Shown here: positions 60,572 to 64,000 of the stretch, one piece after another
Numbering within the stretch: the stretch's first letter is position 1
How the letters are laid out: every line of letters begins with the position of its first letter
Source of the DNA: Mycolicibacterium sp.
Lineage (GTDB): Bacteria; Actinomycetota; Actinomycetes; Mycobacteriales; Mycobacteriaceae
DNA length: 64,000 nucleotides
Direction of reading: 5' to 3'
Assembly (NCBI RefSeq): GCF_016462545.1
Contig: NZ_JAEMTA010000013.1
Location: 1 to 64,000 of the forward strand
Program-made: the position numbers and the translations under genes
The notes under the pieces: model-generated
Seen by the model: the letters and a program-made list of their open reading frames with translations, nothing else
Told to the model about the DNA's origin: nothing
The model's database searches: none

Positions 60572-60580
<9 letters not shown>
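60506..60580. repeat. 32-bp tandem duplication in the mutase spacer
   Basis: A 32-base unit (60506-60537) is repeated exactly at 60538-60569, and its first 11 bases recur at 60570-60580. On the coding strand each unit carries GAGGAGAG, then GTGTTCTGATG. So stop, ribosome-binding site and ATG are duplicated between the large and small mutase subunits. The extra copy encodes only a ten-codon frame ending at the real ATG. Confidence 0.92.
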
Positions 60581-62164
<1,584 letters not shown>

Positions 62165-62189
62165 CGAGAGATAACGTACTTGCTAAAAA

Positions 62190-62206
62190 TGAGAATGCCA
62201 ATACCG
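62190..62206. promoter_or_regulatory. Asymmetric operator-like site before the mutase operon
   Basis: On the minus strand CGGTA-TTGGC-ATTCTCA, 25 bp before the mutase start. One full arm of the window palindrome; the other has the CGnTA form. Flanked by TTGCTAAAAA, which recurs as TTGCCAAAAA before the next site. Confidence 0.5.
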
Positions 62207-62327
62207 CTGGGCGGAAACGCACGACGGTTCAGCGGTCCCGGGGCACGTCAGACACCGCGGCACCGCACACGCCGTTCCTCCTGCCCAGGCATCCAGCGAC
62301 CCGTGCGAGCATGACACTTGCCAAAAA

Positions 62328-62344
62328 TGAGAACGTCCCTATCG
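62328..62344. promoter_or_regulatory. Asymmetric operator-like site before SDR-FadD
   Basis: On the minus strand CGATA-GGGAC-GTTCTCA, 37 bp before the SDR start at 62382. It is the weakest of the series but sits in the same ACTTGCCAAAAATGAGAA context as the site at 62190. The 217-bp space between mutase and SDR holds no gene otherwise. Confidence 0.42.
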
Positions 62345-62381
62345 TTCGGCTAGCATCTAGACGAGCGATCCAAGGAGAACG

Positions 62382-63230
62382 ATGTCCAGCGAGCACCAAT
62401 CCCTAACCGAGCGCACCGTGCTGGTGTCGGGCGGCAGCCGCGGCATCGGCCTGGCCATCGCCGTCGGCGCTGCCAGGCTCGGCGCCAACGCGGTCCTGCT
62501 GGCGAAGACCAGCGAGCCCCACCCCAAGCTTCCCGGCACCGTGCACACCGCGGTCGCAGACGTCGAGGCAGCCGGCGGCAAGGGCCTCGCCGTCGTCGGC
62601 GACGTCCGCAACGAGGAGGACGTACAGCGTGCGGTGGATGCCGCGGTAGAGCGCTTCGGCGGCATCGACATCGTCGTCAACAATGCCAGCGCGATCGCGA
62701 CGGATCCGACGGAGCAGCTGTCGGCCAAGAAGTTCGACCTGATGATGGACATCAACGTGCGCGGCACGTTCCTGCTGACCAAGGCCGCGCTTCCGCATCT
62801 GCGCCAGTCGTCCAACGCCCACGTGATGACGTTGGCGCCGCCGCTGAACCTGAGTCCCCACTGGCTGGGTGCGCACCCGGCCTACACGCTGTCGAAGTAC
62901 GGCATGACGCTGCTGTCACTGGGCTGGGCCGCTGAATATGCCGACGCGGGAATCGGATTCAGCTGCCTGTGGCCGCAGACGTATATCGCGACGTCGGCGG
63001 TGACCAACCTCGACGGCAATCTGGTCTCTGCCTCGCGCAGCCCGGAGATCATGTCCGACGCGGCCGTCGCCATCCTGACCAAGCCCGCCGCCGAGGCCAA
63101 CGGTGAGTGCTTCATCGACGCCGACGTGCTCGCCGAATCGGGTCTCACCGACCTGTCGAAGTACGGGGGCGGCGACCACCCGATGTGGGACATCTTCGTC
63201 GACGAACCCGGAGGCGTGAACACGCCATGA
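62382..63230 (+). CDS. Short-chain dehydrogenase (HSDL2-like)
   Basis: A 282-residue SDR. It has SGGSRGIGLAIAVGAARLGA, VNNASAIATDPTEQLSAKKF, MTLAPPLNLSPHWLGAHPAY and YTLSKYG (YxxxK). The Thr/Leu-rich region before the Tyr and the KTSEPHPKLPGTVHTAVADV segment match the hydroxysteroid dehydrogenase-like 2 group. AAGGAG precedes the ATG. It overlaps the ligase by four bases (ATGA). Confidence 0.92.
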   Translation: MSSEHQSLTERTVLVSGGSRGIGLAIAVGAARLGANAVLLAKTSEPHPKLPGTVHTAVADVEAAGGKGLAVVGDVRNEEDVQRAVDAAVERFGGIDIVVNNASAIATDPTEQLSAKKFDLMMDINVRGTFLLTKAALPHLRQSSNAHVMTLAPPLNLSPHWLGAHPAYTLSKYGMTLLSLGWAAEYADAGIGFSCLWPQTYIATSAVTNLDGNLVSASRSPEIMSDAAVAILTKPAAEANGECFIDADVLAESGLTDLSKYGGGDHPMWDIFVDEPGGVNTP

Positions 63231-64000
63231 GCATCTCCCTGCTGCTCGAGATGGCGGCGTCCAGCGATCCCGAGCGCCCGGCGGTGGTGTCCGGCGACGT
63301 TCGCCTCAGCACCGAGGACCTGAGCGCGCTGGCCGACGGAGGAGCGGGCGTGATCGCCGGCTCCGGTGCCCAGCACGTGGCCTACGTCGGTACCGGTGGC
63401 GCCATGCTGCCATTGCTCCTGTTCTCCTCGGCGCGAGCCGCAGTGCCCATGACGCCGTTGAACTACCGGCTGTCGGCCGACGGTTTGCGCGCCCTGCTCG
63501 ACAGGCTGCCCGACCCCCTCGTCGTCGTGGACGACGAGTACCGCGAGGCCGTCGGCGACGGCTACCGGGCGATGGGTGCCGCCGAGTTCCTCGCCGCCGC
63601 CCGGGTAGCCGAGCCCGTGGTCGAGTTCGCCGATCCCGACTCCGTCGCGGTGGTCCTCTTCACCTCGGGCACCACGTCGCAGCCCAAGGCCGTCGAGCTC
63701 ACCCACAACAACCTGACCAGTTACATCACCGGAACCGTCGAGTTCGCGGCCGCCGACCCGGGCGACGCTGCGCTGATCTGTGTGCCGCCGTATCACGTCG
63801 CCGGGGTCGGGGCCGCTCTGTCGAACCTCTACGCAGGCCGAAAGATGGTGTACCTGAGCCACTTCGACGCACACGAATGGGTGCGCCTGATCGGCACCGA
63901 GAACGTCACGTCCGCCACCGTGGTGCCGACGATGCTGGATCGCATCGTCGGCGTGCTCGATGCCACCGGCGCCGCACTGCCGTCACTGCGGACCCTGGCC
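63227..64000 (+). CDS. Acyl-CoA synthetase (FadD-like), 3' end outside window
   Basis: At least 258 residues of an AMP-forming ligase beginning MSISLLLEMAASSDPERPAV. The P-loop is VLFTSGTTSQPKAVELTHNN, followed by VPPYHVAGVGAALSNLYAGR. The C-terminal domain lies beyond 64000. It is coupled to the SDR at 62382 and reads out of the window, so the cluster continues to the right. Confidence 0.93.
   Translation, partial: MSISLLLEMAASSDPERPAVVSGDVRLSTEDLSALADGGAGVIAGSGAQHVAYVGTGGAMLPLLLFSSARAAVPMTPLNYRLSADGLRALLDRLPDPLVVVDDEYREAVGDGYRAMGAAEFLAAARVAEPVVEFADPDSVAVVLFTSGTTSQPKAVELTHNNLTSYITGTVEFAAADPGDAALICVPPYHVAGVGAALSNLYAGRKMVYLSHFDAHEWVRLIGTENVTSATVVPTMLDRIVGVLDATGAALPSLRTLA

Noticed and set aside
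62207..62327. Small gene between the two sites in the mutase/SDR space
   Set aside because: No frame with a plausible start, ribosome-binding site or composition; the space looks purely regulatory.

Overview
The window is 64 kb of high-GC actinobacterial DNA that reads as a Mycobacterium/Mycolicibacterium-type chromosome. The genes are tightly packed, starts are often GTG, and ATGA/GTGA/TGATG overlaps are frequent. The content is a large set of acyl-CoA dehydrogenases, enoyl-CoA hydratases, CaiB-type CoA transferases, SDRs, P450-ferredoxin pairs, LLM flavin enzymes and a mycofactocin-type SDR. I see no rRNA, tRNA, insertion sequence, phage gene or CRISPR array. The species call is an inference.

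Layout. 1-2028 (-): P450, ferredoxin and a DUF1330 protein, plus a small membrane protein. 2111-6109 (+): TetR, acyl-CoA dehydrogenase, APH-type kinase-like protein, zinc-free quinone oxidoreductase. 6122-7245 (-): TetR and an unknown protein. 7368-13896 (-): amidohydrolase, acyl-CoA dehydrogenase, SDR, CaiB, enoyl-CoA hydratase, thiolase. 14168-19992 (+): carboxymuconolactone-decarboxylase-like protein, Rieske oxygenase, unknown protein, amidohydrolase, SnoaL-like protein and a two-subunit acyl-CoA dehydrogenase. 20004-24187: divergent acyl-CoA dehydrogenase and TetR, then a DapB-like dehydrogenase and the mycofactocin-type SDR. 24196-35004 (-): alpha/beta hydrolase, SDR, TetR, ferredoxin, P450, amidohydrolase, two M24 paralogues, enoyl-CoA hydratase, double-length CaiB. 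35135-37513 (+): two paralogous six-helix membrane proteins with orphan cytochrome-oxidase subunit III- and IV-like proteins. 37530-45847 (-): MhpC-like hydrolase, MhpA-like hydroxylase, MhpB-like extradiol dioxygenase, KstD-like dehydrogenase, LLM enzyme, SDR, cyclase-family protein. 45954-48282 (+): IclR and a second KstD-like dehydrogenase. 48295-64000: a DUF35/thiolase-like pair, MeaB, several SDRs, a second two-subunit acyl-CoA dehydrogenase, two acyl-CoA ligases, a 2Fe-2S ferredoxin, CaiB, an LLM enzyme, and a stand-alone two-subunit B12 mutase.

How it may work together (inference): oxygenases and dehydrogenases would functionalise a cyclic, possibly terpenoid or steroid-like compound. 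An MhpA/B/C-type meta-cleavage route would open an aromatised ring. CoA ligases, CoA transferases, acyl-CoA dehydrogenases, hydratases and thiolases would shorten the products, and the B12 mutase with MeaB would rearrange a branched acyl-CoA. The true substrate cannot be read from sequence.

The most notable signal is non-coding. A 17-bp palindrome, TGAGAAT-N3-ATTCTCA, sits at the head of at least six transcription units across the window, with weaker or asymmetric versions at about six more. It lies on both sides of the TetR gene at 21301-22023. This suggests one previously unrecognised regulon covering most of the window, with that TetR as the candidate regulator.
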